Below, one piece after another: positions 36,953-45,993 of a stretch of 64,000 nucleotides of DNA. Position 1 is the stretch's first letter; each line of letters begins with the position of its first letter. The position numbers and the translations under genes are program-made. Source of the stretch: Nocardia australiensis (lineage in GTDB: Bacteria; Actinomycetota; Actinomycetes; Mycobacteriales; Mycobacteriaceae). Location: positions 310,001 to 374,000 of the forward strand of contig NZ_JAJFZM010000001.1 in the NCBI RefSeq assembly GCF_020733705.1, written 5' to 3'. The notes below the pieces were generated by a model, which saw nothing but the letters and a program-made list of their open reading frames with translations, had not been told where the DNA came from and searched no databases.

Positions 36953-37828
36953 TCAGGTTATACCGGTGAACAGATCATGCTCCCTGCCGTCGGCTCCGAC
37001 GGCACCACGATGTCCACGCACCAGGATGTAGTGCTCCTCCGGCAGCACCGGCTGCGCAATGTTGTTGGACAGCACGAACTCTCGGCCCGATAGCGCCACC
37101 CGCACCTGTGTTGCGTGTGCTCGCAGTGCCGCCCGTTTGGCTGCGAGCGAATCGGACACATCGATCGTCGCGGTCACGGTATGACTCGGCACACTGGCAA
37201 GCTCACCACCAACGGGGAGGCGCCAGCCGGTTGGCAACCTGCCAGGCAACCCTTCGGCGGTTCGCCGTGCGAGCGCCTCGGTATGCAGGCGCAGCATGTC
37301 GCCATCGGTGACCGTCCAGTAGAACTTCGGAGTGTCCCACCCCTGGTCAGCCGCAGCGTGCACCGCGGCCGTGGTGATCTGATGGGCTCGGATGTGATCG
37401 GGATGGCCGTAGCCACCCTGCGGGTCGTAGCCGATCACCACCCGCGGTCGCAGTTCGAGCAGCACCGCGGTCAGCGCGTCCACCGCTGCGGCGCCGGAGT
37501 GCGCGAAGGCCCGCGGATGCGCTGCCGCCGGCGTGCCCGCCATGCCGGAGTCGCGCCAATGGCCCGCGCCACCGAGAAACCGCGGCGGCGAAGCATCAAG
37601 TGCGCCGAGCGCTCTGGTTAGTTCCAGCACCCGGTAGCCGCCGAGTTGGTCGGCCCGGTCCGCGGTCAGCTGCGCCCACTCGTCGCCGATTACCTCCCCT
37701 TCCTCGCCGAGGGTGCAGGTCACCACCGTCACGGGCACACCGCGCTTGCGATAGTGCGCGATCGTGCCCCCAGTGGTGATGGTTTCGTCGTCCGGGTGGG
37801 CATGGACGAGTAGCAGCCCACCCGTCAC
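36953..37828 (-). CDS. mshB: N-acetyl-GlcN-Ins deacetylase of mycothiol synthesis
   Basis: Zinc deacetylase that removes acetyl from N-acetylglucosaminyl-inositol, the second stage of mycothiol synthesis. 291 residues. HAHPDDE supplies the zinc ligands and the base Asp, and GYGHPDH the third ligand. The segment EEGEVIGDEWAQLTADRADQLGGYR is shared with Rv1170. The GTG at 37828 overlaps the lpqW stop by four bases; GTG 37843 is also possible. The C-terminal third is more divergent from M. tuberculosis than the rest. Confidence 0.94.
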   Translation of the reverse strand: MTGGLLLVHAHPDDETITTGGTIAHYRKRGVPVTVVTCTLGEEGEVIGDEWAQLTADRADQLGGYRVLELTRALGALDASPPRFLGGAGHWRDSGMAGTPAAAHPRAFAHSGAAAVDALTAVLLELRPRVVIGYDPQGGYGHPDHIRAHQITTAAVHAAADQGWDTPKFYWTVTDGDMLRLHTEALARRTAEGLPGRLPTGWRLPVGGELASVPSHTVTATIDVSDSLAAKRAALRAHATQVRVALSGREFVLSNNIAQPVLPEEHYILVRGHRGAVGADGREHDLFTGIT

Positions 37829-39606
37829 GGGATCCTGCGCCACATCGCCGAGTCGCCGAAGATCCCGACCTGGATGGCACCGCTCAGCGAGGCGCCGTCC
37901 ACGCGCGGACCGGACGCGGCGACCACGTTGTCCTGCACGATCGGCAGCACGGTAGCCAGCTCCCACAGTTTGGGCTCGGCCTCGGCCAGCACTCGCCCGA
38001 CCTCGACACCACGCAACGCGTCGTCGATCGCGGGCTGCAGCGTCGGATCGCACACACCCGAGATATTGCTCGGCGCCTTCTTGGCCGCCTCGGCCCGCAC
38101 CTGCGAATTACCATTGTCCGCAGGGATTTCCACAGGTGGGCAACCATATCGGGAGGCCAGCACGGTGGCCGGGTCCGAGCCGGCGACCTCCCAGCCGACG
38201 ACCGCATCGACCGCGCTCTCAGTGAGGTCCTTGCCGTACAGCACGTCCGGGGTGACACTGCGCACACTGGCATCGATTCCGGCACTGCGCAATTGATCCG
38301 CGGCCGTATTCGCCACCGCGAGCGCGGTTGGGTCGCCGGTGACCGCGCCGATCCGAATCGCCAGTAGCTTACCGTTTTTCGCGATCAGGCGAGGATGCGG
38401 CGCGGGCGAGGTCGGCGAGGTGACTGGCGGCGGCTCCGGCGCGCGGCCATAGCCCGCCTCGGCGAGCAGCGCGAAGGCTTCATCGGCGTTCGGCCGCGGC
38501 GGCGCGGTAGGCGCGTAGCCGGGATCCGACGGTGTCAGGATCTGCGCGCGCACCGGCTCGACCCAGCCACCGGTCTGCGCGCCGACGGTAGCGAGCAACG
38601 CCGGATCCAGCAGCGAAAGCACACCGTGCCTGACCCGAGAATCACCGAGATCGCCACTGCGCCCGTTCAATACGAACTGCAACTCGCGCGACTGCGGCAT
38701 GATCGCGGTACGCACCGACGGAATCGCCGCCAACTGCGCTCGGGTCGCGACACCACCGTGCACCAGCGACATCTGTGCATCGCCGGCACGCAGCGAATCG
38801 GCCAGCTGGGCCGGAGTTCCACCGCGCCGCAACAGGATCTGATCAGGCGCGGCGGGCGTACCCCAGTACCGATCATTGCGTTCGAGCAGAATCTCGTCAC
38901 GGCCCCGATCGACGGACTTGATATCGAAATTGCCGCCCGACACCGGAATCTTCTCCACCAGACCACTCACGAAGCCGCCGGGCACATCCTTGACCAGATG
39001 CGAAGGCAACAAGTTCGAGAACAACTCACGCCACGCCGGATACGGCTGGGTCATGGTGACCGTGACGGTCTTGCCGCCACCGGAGGAACTCACATCGGAT
39101 ATCAGCCGATAGCCAGCCGGATCGACCACCCCGGGCTGGGTGATCATCTGCTGCCACAGGAACCGGAAATCCTCCGCGGCGATCGGCGCGCCATCGGACC
39201 AGTTCGCCTGATTGCGCAACTGATAGGTGATCGTGAACGGATCCTGCGCACTGACATCGGCCGACTCGACCAGCGCCGTATCCGGCGCCCACTCGGTGCC
39301 ACCGGGAATCGCCGGATTCGGCACCGGACGAAACGGGCTCGGCAACACCATCGAACTCACCGCCGCGGTGGCGGGCGACTGATCGGACCGCAGATGCGGA
39401 TTGAATCCGATACCGATGTCGTCGATGGCAACCACGACGGTGTTCTTGCCCGGTTTCGCCGGCGTCGTCTTCGGACTGTCAGTACTTTCGATCGGCGGAG
39501 GCGGGTTCGCGGTACAGCCCGCGACCACCGTGATCGAGGCCGCCAGGATGACCAGCACCCCGCGCACCGTCGCGCGTTTCCTAACCCCCGAGCTCACGTT
39601 CGGCAC
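37825..39606 (-). CDS. lpqW: Lipoprotein LpqW (SBP-fold regulator of PIM/LAM synthesis)
   Basis: A 593-residue lipoprotein with a signal peptide ending in VAGC (lipidated Cys31). The body has the family 5 (oligopeptide) substrate-binding fold: FTITYQLRNQANWSDGAPIAAEDFRFLWQQM, then ILLERNDRYWG. No transporter genes adjoin it. In mycobacteria LpqW controls flux between polar PIMs and LAM at the PimE step, and pimE lies about 2.6 kb away here. Transcribed with mshB. Confidence 0.9.
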   Translation of the reverse strand: MPNVSSGVRKRATVRGVLVILAASITVVAGCTANPPPPIESTDSPKTTPAKPGKNTVVVAIDDIGIGFNPHLRSDQSPATAAVSSMVLPSPFRPVPNPAIPGGTEWAPDTALVESADVSAQDPFTITYQLRNQANWSDGAPIAAEDFRFLWQQMITQPGVVDPAGYRLISDVSSSGGGKTVTVTMTQPYPAWRELFSNLLPSHLVKDVPGGFVSGLVEKIPVSGGNFDIKSVDRGRDEILLERNDRYWGTPAAPDQILLRRGGTPAQLADSLRAGDAQMSLVHGGVATRAQLAAIPSVRTAIMPQSRELQFVLNGRSGDLGDSRVRHGVLSLLDPALLATVGAQTGGWVEPVRAQILTPSDPGYAPTAPPRPNADEAFALLAEAGYGRAPEPPPVTSPTSPAPHPRLIAKNGKLLAIRIGAVTGDPTALAVANTAADQLRSAGIDASVRSVTPDVLYGKDLTESAVDAVVGWEVAGSDPATVLASRYGCPPVEIPADNGNSQVRAEAAKKAPSNISGVCDPTLQPAIDDALRGVEVGRVLAEAEPKLWELATVLPIVQDNVVAASGPRVDGASLSGAIQVGIFGDSAMWRRIP

Positions 39607-39618
39607 TCTACCCGCGAA

Positions 39619-41517
39619 CTACAGCGCGGCCCTATCCCGTGCCTTCCGTCGCGACAGCTCGCGACCGCGCTCGGTGGCTCCCAGGGTCACCTTACGTACC
39701 CGGACCACTTCCGGCGTCACCTCGACGCACTCGTCGTCGGCGCAGAACTCCATCGCCGCTTCGAGATCGAGGTGCAACGGCTTGGCGAGTGTCTCGAACA
39801 CGTCCGCGGTCGAGCTGCGCATATTGGTCAGCTTCTTCTCGCGGGTGACGTTGATATCGAGATCCTCGGCGCGCGGGTTGATACCGACGACCATGCCCTC
39901 GTAGGTGTCCGCGCCCGGCTCGACGAAGAACTGGCCGCGGTCGGCGAGCTGAATCATGGCGAACGGGGTCACCGAACCGGCCCGGTCGGACACCAGCGCG
40001 CCGGTGTGCCTGGCACGAATCTCACCGGCCCACGGCGCATAGCCGTGCGAGACGGCGTTGGCGATGCCGGTGCCGCGGGTTTCGGTCAGGAAGTCGGTAC
40101 GGAAACCGATCAGCCCGCGCGAGGGGACGATGAACTCCATCCGCACCCACCCCGCGCTGTGATTGGTCATCTGAACCATCTTGCCCTTGCGCCCGGCCAG
40201 CAACTGGGTGATCGAGCCCAGGTACTCGTCGGGGCAATCAATGGTCAGTTCTTCGTAGGGCTCGTGCACCTTGCCGTCGACCTGCCTGGTGACCACCTGC
40301 GGCTTGCCGACGGTCAGCTCGAAGCCTTCGCGGCGCATCTGCTCTACCAGGATGGCCAGCGCCAGCTCGCCACGGCCCTGCACTTCCCAGGCGTCCGGGC
40401 GGCCGATATCGAGCACCCGCAGCGACACGTTGCCGACCAGTTCCTGGTCCAGCCGTGACTTGACCATGCGCGCGGTCAGCTTGTGGCCCTGCACCCGGCC
40501 GACCAGCGGTGAGGTATTGGTGCCGATAGTGACGGAGATCGCGGGCTCGTCGACGGTGATGCGCGGCAGCGCGATCGGATTGTCGATGTCGGCCAGCGTG
40601 TCCCCGATCATGATTTCCGGGATGCCCGCGATGGCGGCGATGTCACCGGCCACGGCGATCTCGCCGGGCTGACGCTCGACGCCGATGGTCTGCAGCAGCT
40701 CGGTGATCTTGACCTGCTTGACGCCGTCACCGTGCATCCACGCGACGTTCTGGCCCTTGCGCAGTTCGCCGCTGTAGATGCGAACCAGTGCGAGGCGACC
40801 GAGGAAGGCCGAGGCATCGAGGTTGGTGACGTGCGCCTGCAGCGGACCGCTCGGATCCCCCTTGGGTGCCGGAATGTTCTCCATCAGCACGTCGAAGAGC
40901 GCGTCGAGATTCGCCGCGTCCGGCGCGTTGCCGTTCTCGGGACGTTCCTTGGACGCCTTACCCTCGCGGCCGGAGGCGTAGAGGACCGGCAGGTCCAGTG
41001 CTAGCTCGGCGGCCTCGGCGGCGGCGTCGTCCAGATCGGAGGCCAGGTCGAGCAACAGATCGTGGCTCTCCTCGACAACCTCCGCGATACGCGCGTCGGG
41101 ACGGTCGGTCTTGTTGACGACAAGGATCACCGGCAACGACGCGGCGAGCGCCTTGCGCAGCACGAACCTGGTCTGCGGCAACGGCCCCTCGGACGCGTCG
41201 ACCAACAGCACGACACCGTCGACCATGGAAAGGCCGCGCTCAACCTCACCACCGAAGTCGGCGTGGCCTGGTGTATCGATGACGTTGATGACGGTGACCG
41301 AGCCATCCGGATGATGCCGGTGGACCGCGGTGTTCTTGGCGAGAATGGTGATGCCCTTCTCGCGTTCCAGATCGCCGGAGTCCATCACCCGATCAACGAG
41401 CTCGGCTCGTTCGGCGAAGGCTCCGGACTGGCGCAGCATGGCGTCGACCAGCGTCGTCTTACCGTGGTCGACGTGGGCCACGATGGCGACGTTGCGAAAA
41501 TCGCGTGCAGACGACAC
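39619..41517 (-). CDS. typA: Ribosome-associated GTPase TypA/BipA
   Basis: A 632-residue translational GTPase. G1 is [10 protein letters not shown]3 is [12 protein letters not shown], and G4 is NKTDR. EF-G-like domains III and V and the BipA C-terminal domain follow ([21 protein letters not shown]). GTG start with AGGAGG upstream. It acts in 50S subunit assembly and stress adaptation. lpqW follows after 12 bases, as in Rv1165-1166. Confidence 0.96.
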   Translation of the reverse strand: MSSARDFRNVAIVAHVDHGKTTLVDAMLRQSGAFAERAELVDRVMDSGDLEREKGITILAKNTAVHRHHPDGSVTVINVIDTPGHADFGGEVERGLSMVDGVVLLVDASEGPLPQTRFVLRKALAASLPVILVVNKTDRPDARIAEVVEESHDLLLDLASDLDDAAAEAAELALDLPVLYASGREGKASKERPENGNAPDAANLDALFDVLMENIPAPKGDPSGPLQAHVTNLDASAFLGRLALVRIYSGELRKGQNVAWMHGDGVKQVKITELLQTIGVERQPGEIAVAGDIAAIAGIPEIMIGDTLADIDNPIALPRITVDEPAISVTIGTNTSPLVGRVQGHKLTARMVKSRLDQELVGNVSLRVLDIGRPDAWEVQGRGELALAILVEQMRREGFELTVGKPQVVTRQVDGKVHEPYEELTIDCPDEYLGSITQLLAGRKGKMVQMTNHSAGWVRMEFIVPSRGLIGFRTDFLTETRGTGIANAVSHGYAPWAGEIRARHTGALVSDRAGSVTPFAMIQLADRGQFFVEPGADTYEGMVVGINPRAEDLDINVTREKKLTNMRSSTADVFETLAKPLHLDLEAAMEFCADDECVEVTPEVVRVRKVTLGATERGRELSRRKARDRAAL

Positions 41518-41655
41518 GCCTCAATCCTCCTGCTGTTGATGTTGGTGCCGGCCGACCCCTGCAAACAGGCGGAGAATCGATACTCACCGGGCATTGCGGC
41601 CAGCTACACAGTACCGGTAATAGGGTGGGCCGCAGACCACGGATCCCACTAAGGG

Positions 41656-41661
41656 TATGCT
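41656..41661 (+). promoter_or_regulatory. Candidate -10 box for a leaderless microprotein mRNA
   Basis: TATGCT ends 8 bases before the ATG at 41670, which places transcription start at or next to the A of ATG. No ribosome site precedes the ATG. Leaderless mRNAs are frequent in this order. The -35 region is poor. Confidence 0.35.
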
Positions 41662-41669
41662 AACTGGTC

Positions 41670-41846
41670 ATGGGCAAGGTCAAGGCTAAGAAGGTTTCGA
41701 GCCTGAAACCGAAGAAGAAATGCTGCCGTAAGCAGACGCGCTGCTTGAAATGCCCTGTTGTCATTATGCGGATGAAACGCCTCGAGGCGACCGGCTGCGG
41801 TGGCAAGGAATTGAAGAAGGGCCTGAAGAAAGCCCGAGCCGCCTGA
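41670..41846 (+). CDS. 58-residue Cys/Lys-rich microprotein, probable zinc or nucleic acid binder
   Basis: Below the usual size cut-off but convincing. It has 15 Lys and 5 Arg, and five Cys: CC at 18-19, Cys25, Cys28 and Cys43. The core KKKCCRKQTRCLKCPVV gives a CC-x5-C-x2-C cluster that could bind zinc. A basic helix ends the protein (KELKKGLKKARAA). Similar small CC...RCKRCPV proteins are, to my memory, widespread in actinobacteria without an assigned role. It is divergent from typA and lies 20 bases before phhB, so it may be cotranscribed with phhB. Confidence 0.78.
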   Translation: MGKVKAKKVSSLKPKKKCCRKQTRCLKCPVVIMRMKRLEATGCGGKELKKGLKKARAA

Positions 41847-41866
41847 TCAGTGCGGATACTGGAACT

Positions 41867-42157
41867 ATGGCTACCGAACTACTGTCCGACGCCGATATCA
41901 CCGACGCGCTGACCGACCTGCCCGATTGGAACCGCTCCGGCGACACCATCACCCGCACCATCGAGGCGCCGAGCTTTCTCGACGGAATCGAATTGGTCGG
42001 CAAGGTCGCCGAGGTGGCCGAAGCCGCCGACCATCATCCGGATATCGATATCCGCTGGCGCCGAGTCACTTTCGCACTGTCGACGCACTCTGCGGGCGGA
42101 CTCACCGGCCGCGACATCGTGCTGGCGCGAGAGATCGACCGGCTCGCGGCCGACTGA
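41867..42157 (+). CDS. phhB: Pterin-4a-carbinolamine dehydratase family protein
   Basis: A 96-residue PCD/DCoH protein, the size of the family. The active-site motif is ADHHPDIDIRWRRVTFALSTH. The enzyme dehydrates 4a-hydroxytetrahydropterins. No aromatic amino acid hydroxylase adjoins it, so the role may be different (for example molybdopterin or folate-related). Rv1159A occupies the same place next to pimE. ATG 41867 is preferred because upstream codons belong to the microprotein region. Confidence 0.9.
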   Translation: MATELLSDADITDALTDLPDWNRSGDTITRTIEAPSFLDGIELVGKVAEVAEAADHHPDIDIRWRRVTFALSTHSAGGLTGRDIVLAREIDRLAAD

Positions 42158-42168
42158 GACCAACGCCA

Positions 42169-43497
42169 CTACTCGGCGCCGACACCCGCCGCCCGATCAC
42201 CAACGGCACGACGGTCGGCCGACCACGGGTTCGGGAGCGCACGCAGCCGCGTTCCCGCGCTCGCGAAATCCTTCCGTAGCACCGCGCGTCCGTGCCAGAT
42301 CAGCCACGCCAGGAACACCAGCACCCCGAGCGCGTCGACCGCGCCCAGCCAGGACAGCACAGCGGGCCTGGGGATGGTCCAGATCGACGGCTGGAAGAAC
42401 GACAGCACCCATGGCACGCCGATCAGCATCGTCACCAGCCAGTAGGCCGCGATGACGCGCGCTCCGGCGGCCCGACGAAGCGGCCCATGGACCAGCCACA
42501 GCACCGTCGGGAGCAACCACACCCAGTGATGCGACCACGAGATGGGCGAGACCATCAGACCGAACAGCTGCACCAGTATCAACGTGCCCATCCGGTCGTC
42601 GGGACCAAGTGTGCGCCAGGCAAGGAACGCCAACACGGCCAATACCAGCGCGCCCACGATCCACCACGGCCCGGATTCGACATCGTGGCCGAGAATGCGG
42701 CTCAGCGTGCCACGCAGCGATTGATTCCAGACCGAACCGACCGGCCCGATCCGGCTGGCATCGCCGAGCAGGGTGCCGAAGTAGCGCTGCGCATCCGCGT
42801 GTGCGACTAGGAAACTGAGCCCGACCGTCGCGCCGAAGGCCAGCGCCGAACAGAAAACGGTCGCCCAGCGACGGCGAGCCACAAAGTAGAGCCCGGTGAT
42901 CGCCGGAGTCAGCTTGATACCCGCCACGACCCCGACCAGTAGACCCGACAACCACCACCGCGACGTTCGCACCGCGACCATGGCGCCGAGCACCAGGAAC
43001 ACGTTGACCTGTCCGTAGTCGATCGTGGTCCGTACCGGTTCCAGCCACACGCCAACGGCAGTCCACCCGATGGCCGCGTAGCGCCAGCCCGGCTCACGCA
43101 TCCGCTGCTGCCCTAGCATGAGTTCGAGACTGATCCACACCACGCCATAGAGGGCCGCGACCGTGGCCAGCAGCCACAGCACCGCGACCGCCGTGAACGG
43201 CAGATAGTGCAGCGGGAAGAACACCAGCGCCGCGAACGGCGGGTAGGTGAAGGGCAGCGGGAAGTCCGGTGTCTTCTCGGCGTAGGTGAAGTCGTAAAGC
43301 CGATCGGTCAGCAACGCGGCCGATCCGTCGACGTAAACATGCAGGTCGACAAGGTTCATCCCGTTCTTCGCCAGCAGCATCCACAACAGCCTGGCCAACA
43401 CGGACAGACCCAGCGCTGGCACCGCCAGGTGTAGGCGTCGGTTCAATTCGCAGGCTTTCGCGTCGAAGCGGGGCGTCGGCCTGCGACCCGCGGACAT
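42169..43497 (-). CDS. pimE: Polyprenol-phosphate-mannose-dependent alpha-(1-2) mannosyltransferase PimE
   Basis: A 442-residue GT87 (GT-C fold) membrane enzyme that adds the fifth mannose to PIM on the outer face of the membrane. About 11 helices are predicted. The catalytic Asp lies in the first loop (NLVDLHVYVDG), as in mycobacterial PimE, and SHHWVW in the last third is also typical. ATG 43497 is used; TTG 43515 with CGGAG upstream would add six residues. It converges on phhB with 11 bases between. Confidence 0.9.
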   Translation of the reverse strand: MSAGRRPTPRFDAKACELNRRLHLAVPALGLSVLARLLWMLLAKNGMNLVDLHVYVDGSAALLTDRLYDFTYAEKTPDFPLPFTYPPFAALVFFPLHYLPFTAVAVLWLLATVAALYGVVWISLELMLGQQRMREPGWRYAAIGWTAVGVWLEPVRTTIDYGQVNVFLVLGAMVAVRTSRWWLSGLLVGVVAGIKLTPAITGLYFVARRRWATVFCSALAFGATVGLSFLVAHADAQRYFGTLLGDASRIGPVGSVWNQSLRGTLSRILGHDVESGPWWIVGALVLAVLAFLAWRTLGPDDRMGTLILVQLFGLMVSPISWSHHWVWLLPTVLWLVHGPLRRAAGARVIAAYWLVTMLIGVPWVLSFFQPSIWTIPRPAVLSWLGAVDALGVLVFLAWLIWHGRAVLRKDFASAGTRLRALPNPWSADRRAVGDRAAGVGAE

Positions 43498-43771
43498 TCG
43501 GGCGTTCGGCGACAAGATCTGAAGGCTCCGATTAGATTAACCGCAGCCTGCCGGGGCCCTACCGGGCCCTCGAACCACTGATAACATTTGCATCACCTTT
43601 CACTCCTGTAACATCCATTGGCGCTACCGTCTGATAACACTGTTCGTCCACAGCGCCTACCGGGATACTTCGGCTGTACAACACGCCGACCCTGTCCCTA
43701 GAGTGACCCCGAAACGATGGCCTTTCAGGCATCGAACTCCAGATGTACCCGAGGTAAGGACGGCTAGACCA

Positions 43772-44575
43772 GTGCTTCGCACCCGAGGATCGCGGATCGC
43801 GTTGTCCGTACTCGCCATCACGGCGACTGCTTCGCTCGCCGCGCCGATGACCGCGGTAGCCGCTCCGGTTCCCGCACCCGCGGCAGTCCCGAATGTCCCG
43901 ATGGTGCCCGAGGGCGTGCCGGTCGATGCGCTCGCCGCGCTGGCCCCCGCCATCGTCGGCGCTATCGCGGGCCCCGCCAACATCGCTGCGGCCGGTCCGG
44001 TCGCGGGTGGCCCGCAGGGCGTCCTGCTCGATCAGGCCCGCAGGCTGCTTGCCACCCTGAACCTGCCACCGCAGATCAAGTCCACCCTGGAAAAGATCAT
44101 CACCTTCCTGGACGGCAGTGGCGGCGGCGGCCCCGAGCTCCCGGAACAGGGCGGCCCGGCTATCGCTCAGTTCCTCTACCCGACCATCGGCAAGGGCTGC
44201 ATCGGCCCCGGCGCCGATTCCGTCGGCACCGCACTCGCCGTACCCGGCCCGGCCCAGCTGCCCCCGCCTGGACCGAGTGCCGGCCAGGCCGGATTCGTGT
44301 TCACCGCGCTCGGCACCAAGTCGCCGACCCCGGTCCAGAATCCGCCGATGACGGTCCAGTGGATGAATCTGGATACTCGCAAGACCGGCATCCAGCCGCT
44401 GACCGACGAAGCGAAGATCAATCCCGATGGTCCGGCCACCCTGTCGGCCATCGCCGACACCGGCGCGGGCCGAGTCGTCGCCGTGGTCTCGGGCTCGCTG
44501 ACCACTAAGGCCGACGATGCCGATCCGCGTACCTGCTCGTTCCTCCCGACGCTCGGATTCTTCACCGTTGCTTGA
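43772..44575 (+). CDS. Secreted Ala/Pro-rich protein (Rv1157c-like)
   Basis: A 267-residue exported protein. The GTG at 43772 has GGTAAGGA upstream and gives a signal peptide (RTRGSRIALSVLAITATASL, cleaved about residue 30 after AVAAP). The frame continues upstream to 43703. The middle has a helical part (LLATLNLPPQIKSTLEKIITFLDG) between Pro/Gly-rich stretches. The C-terminal domain (about 165-267) has two Cys, at GKGCIGPG and PRTCSFLP, that may form a disulfide. It matches the position of Rv1157c beyond pimE. Function unknown. The 274-base gap to pimE contains the direct repeat CTGATAACA (43578 and 43631). Confidence 0.78.
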   Translation: MLRTRGSRIALSVLAITATASLAAPMTAVAAPVPAPAAVPNVPMVPEGVPVDALAALAPAIVGAIAGPANIAAAGPVAGGPQGVLLDQARRLLATLNLPPQIKSTLEKIITFLDGSGGGGPELPEQGGPAIAQFLYPTIGKGCIGPGADSVGTALAVPGPAQLPPPGPSAGQAGFVFTALGTKSPTPVQNPPMTVQWMNLDTRKTGIQPLTDEAKINPDGPATLSAIADTGAGRVVAVVSGSLTTKADDADPRTCSFLPTLGFFTVA

Positions 44576-44585
44576 TGATTGACAG

Positions 44586-44620
44586 AGCCCGGCGCGTCCC
44601 TGCGGACCGCCGGGCTTTCT
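44586..44620 (+). terminator. Intrinsic terminator of the Rv1157c-like gene
   Basis: AGCCCGGCG (44586-44594) pairs with CGCCGGGCT (44608-44616). An inner GTCC/GGAC extension lies inside the loop, and TTTCT follows. It begins 10 bases after the stop codon. Confidence 0.75.
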
Positions 44621-44693
44621 CGTGCCGAAACCCAGGGATGCGAAAGGCCCGCGATAGCGCCTACCAGTAACACTCCTGTGGTAGACCGAACGC

Positions 44694-45089
44694 ATGGCTA
44701 CCGTCGAAGTGTCGGTGCGACGCAAGGATTCGGTCGAGAGCAAGCATTCGATTCAGCGCAGGTCCTCGATCAGAAGCAAGCGCTCGCGGCGATCAATCCT
44801 GTCTTTCCGTTCCGAGGGATCGATCCTGTCTATCGGCTCGGCGTACTCGATCCTCTCGATCGGCAGCGTCGGATCGGTGTTGTCGATCGGGTCGGTCGGG
44901 TCGTTCGGCTCGGTGATTTCATCGGGTTCGCTCGGCAGCGTCGGCTCGGCATTCTCCGGGCTGTCACGCTGGTCGCTGTTCTCCTGGCGCGGCGACCATC
45001 AGGCGCCGGAGAGTCGGCCCTCGCTGCGTGTCGTCCCGGACGACGAACCCGAATTGCGCCGGGCTCCGACCTGTCACTGCCAGACCTAG
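44694..45089 (+). CDS. Ser-x-x triplet-repeat protein of unknown function
   Basis: A 131-residue low-complexity protein. From residue 25 to 97 every third residue is Ser, 25 in a row without exception, and most earlier positions in the same register (7, 13, 16, 19) are Ser too. The first third is basic (RSSIRSKRSRRS). The middle becomes a hydrophobic/Gly repeat such as SILSIGS and SVGSVLSIGS. The last 30 residues are ordinary and charged. No signal peptide. ATG 44694 has only a weak ribosome site. Different Ser codons are used (TCG, AGC, TCT, TCC, TCA), so the pattern is selected at protein level rather than being DNA slippage. An alternative frame (44579-45100) is open but shows no comparable order. 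Confidence 0.65.
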   Translation: MATVEVSVRRKDSVESKHSIQRRSSIRSKRSRRSILSFRSEGSILSIGSAYSILSIGSVGSVLSIGSVGSFGSVISSGSLGSVGSAFSGLSRWSLFSWRGDHQAPESRPSLRVVPDDEPELRRAPTCHCQT

Positions 45090-45108
45090 GAGCACCCTGA
45101 CGGGCAGC

Positions 45109-45822
45109 TCACCACTGCCCGTACTCGGGCTGCAGGACGTTATTGAGATCGACGCCGACACCGTCGATGGCTCGCTTGTCGACCTCGATCTGATGCAGAT
45201 GCGCCGCGGGGTGCACGAAGCCCTTCGGGGTGCCCCAATTGTGTTGCCAGAACCAGGATCCGATACCCGCGGCACGGGCTAATTCGATGGTCGGCGCGTT
45301 CGCGTACACCCCGGTGTTCTCACTGCCGGCCACCGACTCCCAGCCGAGCAGGTAGGGCGCGATCATGGTGGCGAAATCGGCGGGTGTCGGATTGTCGTCG
45401 ATCGAGGCGTAAATCGGCCGGTCATCCGGGCCGCCCGCGGCGGCATGCAGCTCCAGCCCGCGCTCGGCGTGCCGCTTGCCCGCTTCCAATCCGCCGCGCC
45501 AATCGGCGGTCTGTCCTTTGCCGAACTGGTAATTGGAGACGATGGTCAGACCGGCGGCGTGCAGTTGGTCGACCTCGCTCGCCAGTAGCGGCTTACCCTC
45601 CATCCATTCGGCATCAGGACGGCGATCCGACACATACCGGATCACGCCCATGTGGCCGGCATCCTTGATCGCCTCGGCCGACGGGACACCACCGGCGTAG
45701 TCGACCAGCGTGCCGAGCGTGCCGCTCGCGGAACTGCGCGGCGCACCGACGGTCATACCGACGGCGGCGGTGGCGGCCGCGTAGACGAACAGCTCACGGC
45801 GGGACACATGAATCGAACGCAT
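45109..45822 (-). CDS. Tat-exported DUF1906 glycoside-hydrolase-like protein (Rv2525c-like)
   Basis: A 237-residue protein with a twin-arginine signal (SRRELFVYAAATAAVGM) and a DUF1906 TIM-barrel domain related to GH25: LGTLVDYAGGVPSAEAIK, then GLTIVSNYQFGKGQTADW, YASIDDNPTP and VGVDLNNVLQPEYGQW. Rv2525c of M. tuberculosis has the same layout and affects the cell wall. GAAGGAG lies 7 bases before ATG 45822. Active-site acids are likely in DYAGG and SIDDN; enzyme activity is not proven for the family. TatB is encoded at 12287. Confidence 0.87.
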   Translation of the reverse strand: MRSIHVSRRELFVYAAATAAVGMTVGAPRSSASGTLGTLVDYAGGVPSAEAIKDAGHMGVIRYVSDRRPDAEWMEGKPLLASEVDQLHAAGLTIVSNYQFGKGQTADWRGGLEAGKRHAERGLELHAAAGGPDDRPIYASIDDNPTPADFATMIAPYLLGWESVAGSENTGVYANAPTIELARAAGIGSWFWQHNWGTPKGFVHPAAHLHQIEVDKRAIDGVGVDLNNVLQPEYGQW

Positions 45823-45993
45823 CGCAGGACTCCTTCGCGCCAACCCCGGTTTGGAAAGCAGCGTGCCCGGCGCACCTTCCCCAGAAGTCACTCGCGCGCC
45901 GGTAGCCTCGAACGTGCACTCATTTCACCACATTCACATGTGAACCGCCAGGCCCATCCAGAACACAGATCGCATTCCGTCACATGAGTTCGC

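Noticed and set aside
38395..40458. Very long plus-strand ORF (687 codons) antisense to lpqW and typA
   Set aside because: It is rich in Arg, His, Gly and Asp with no domain, and covers two well-supported genes. Such mirror frames are expected in DNA of this GC content.
44579..45100. 173-codon ORF overlapping the Ser-repeat gene in another frame
   Set aside because: It shows repeated Leu/Val/Arg/Asp words that are simply the frame-shifted image of the triplet repeat, and begins inside the terminator of the previous gene.
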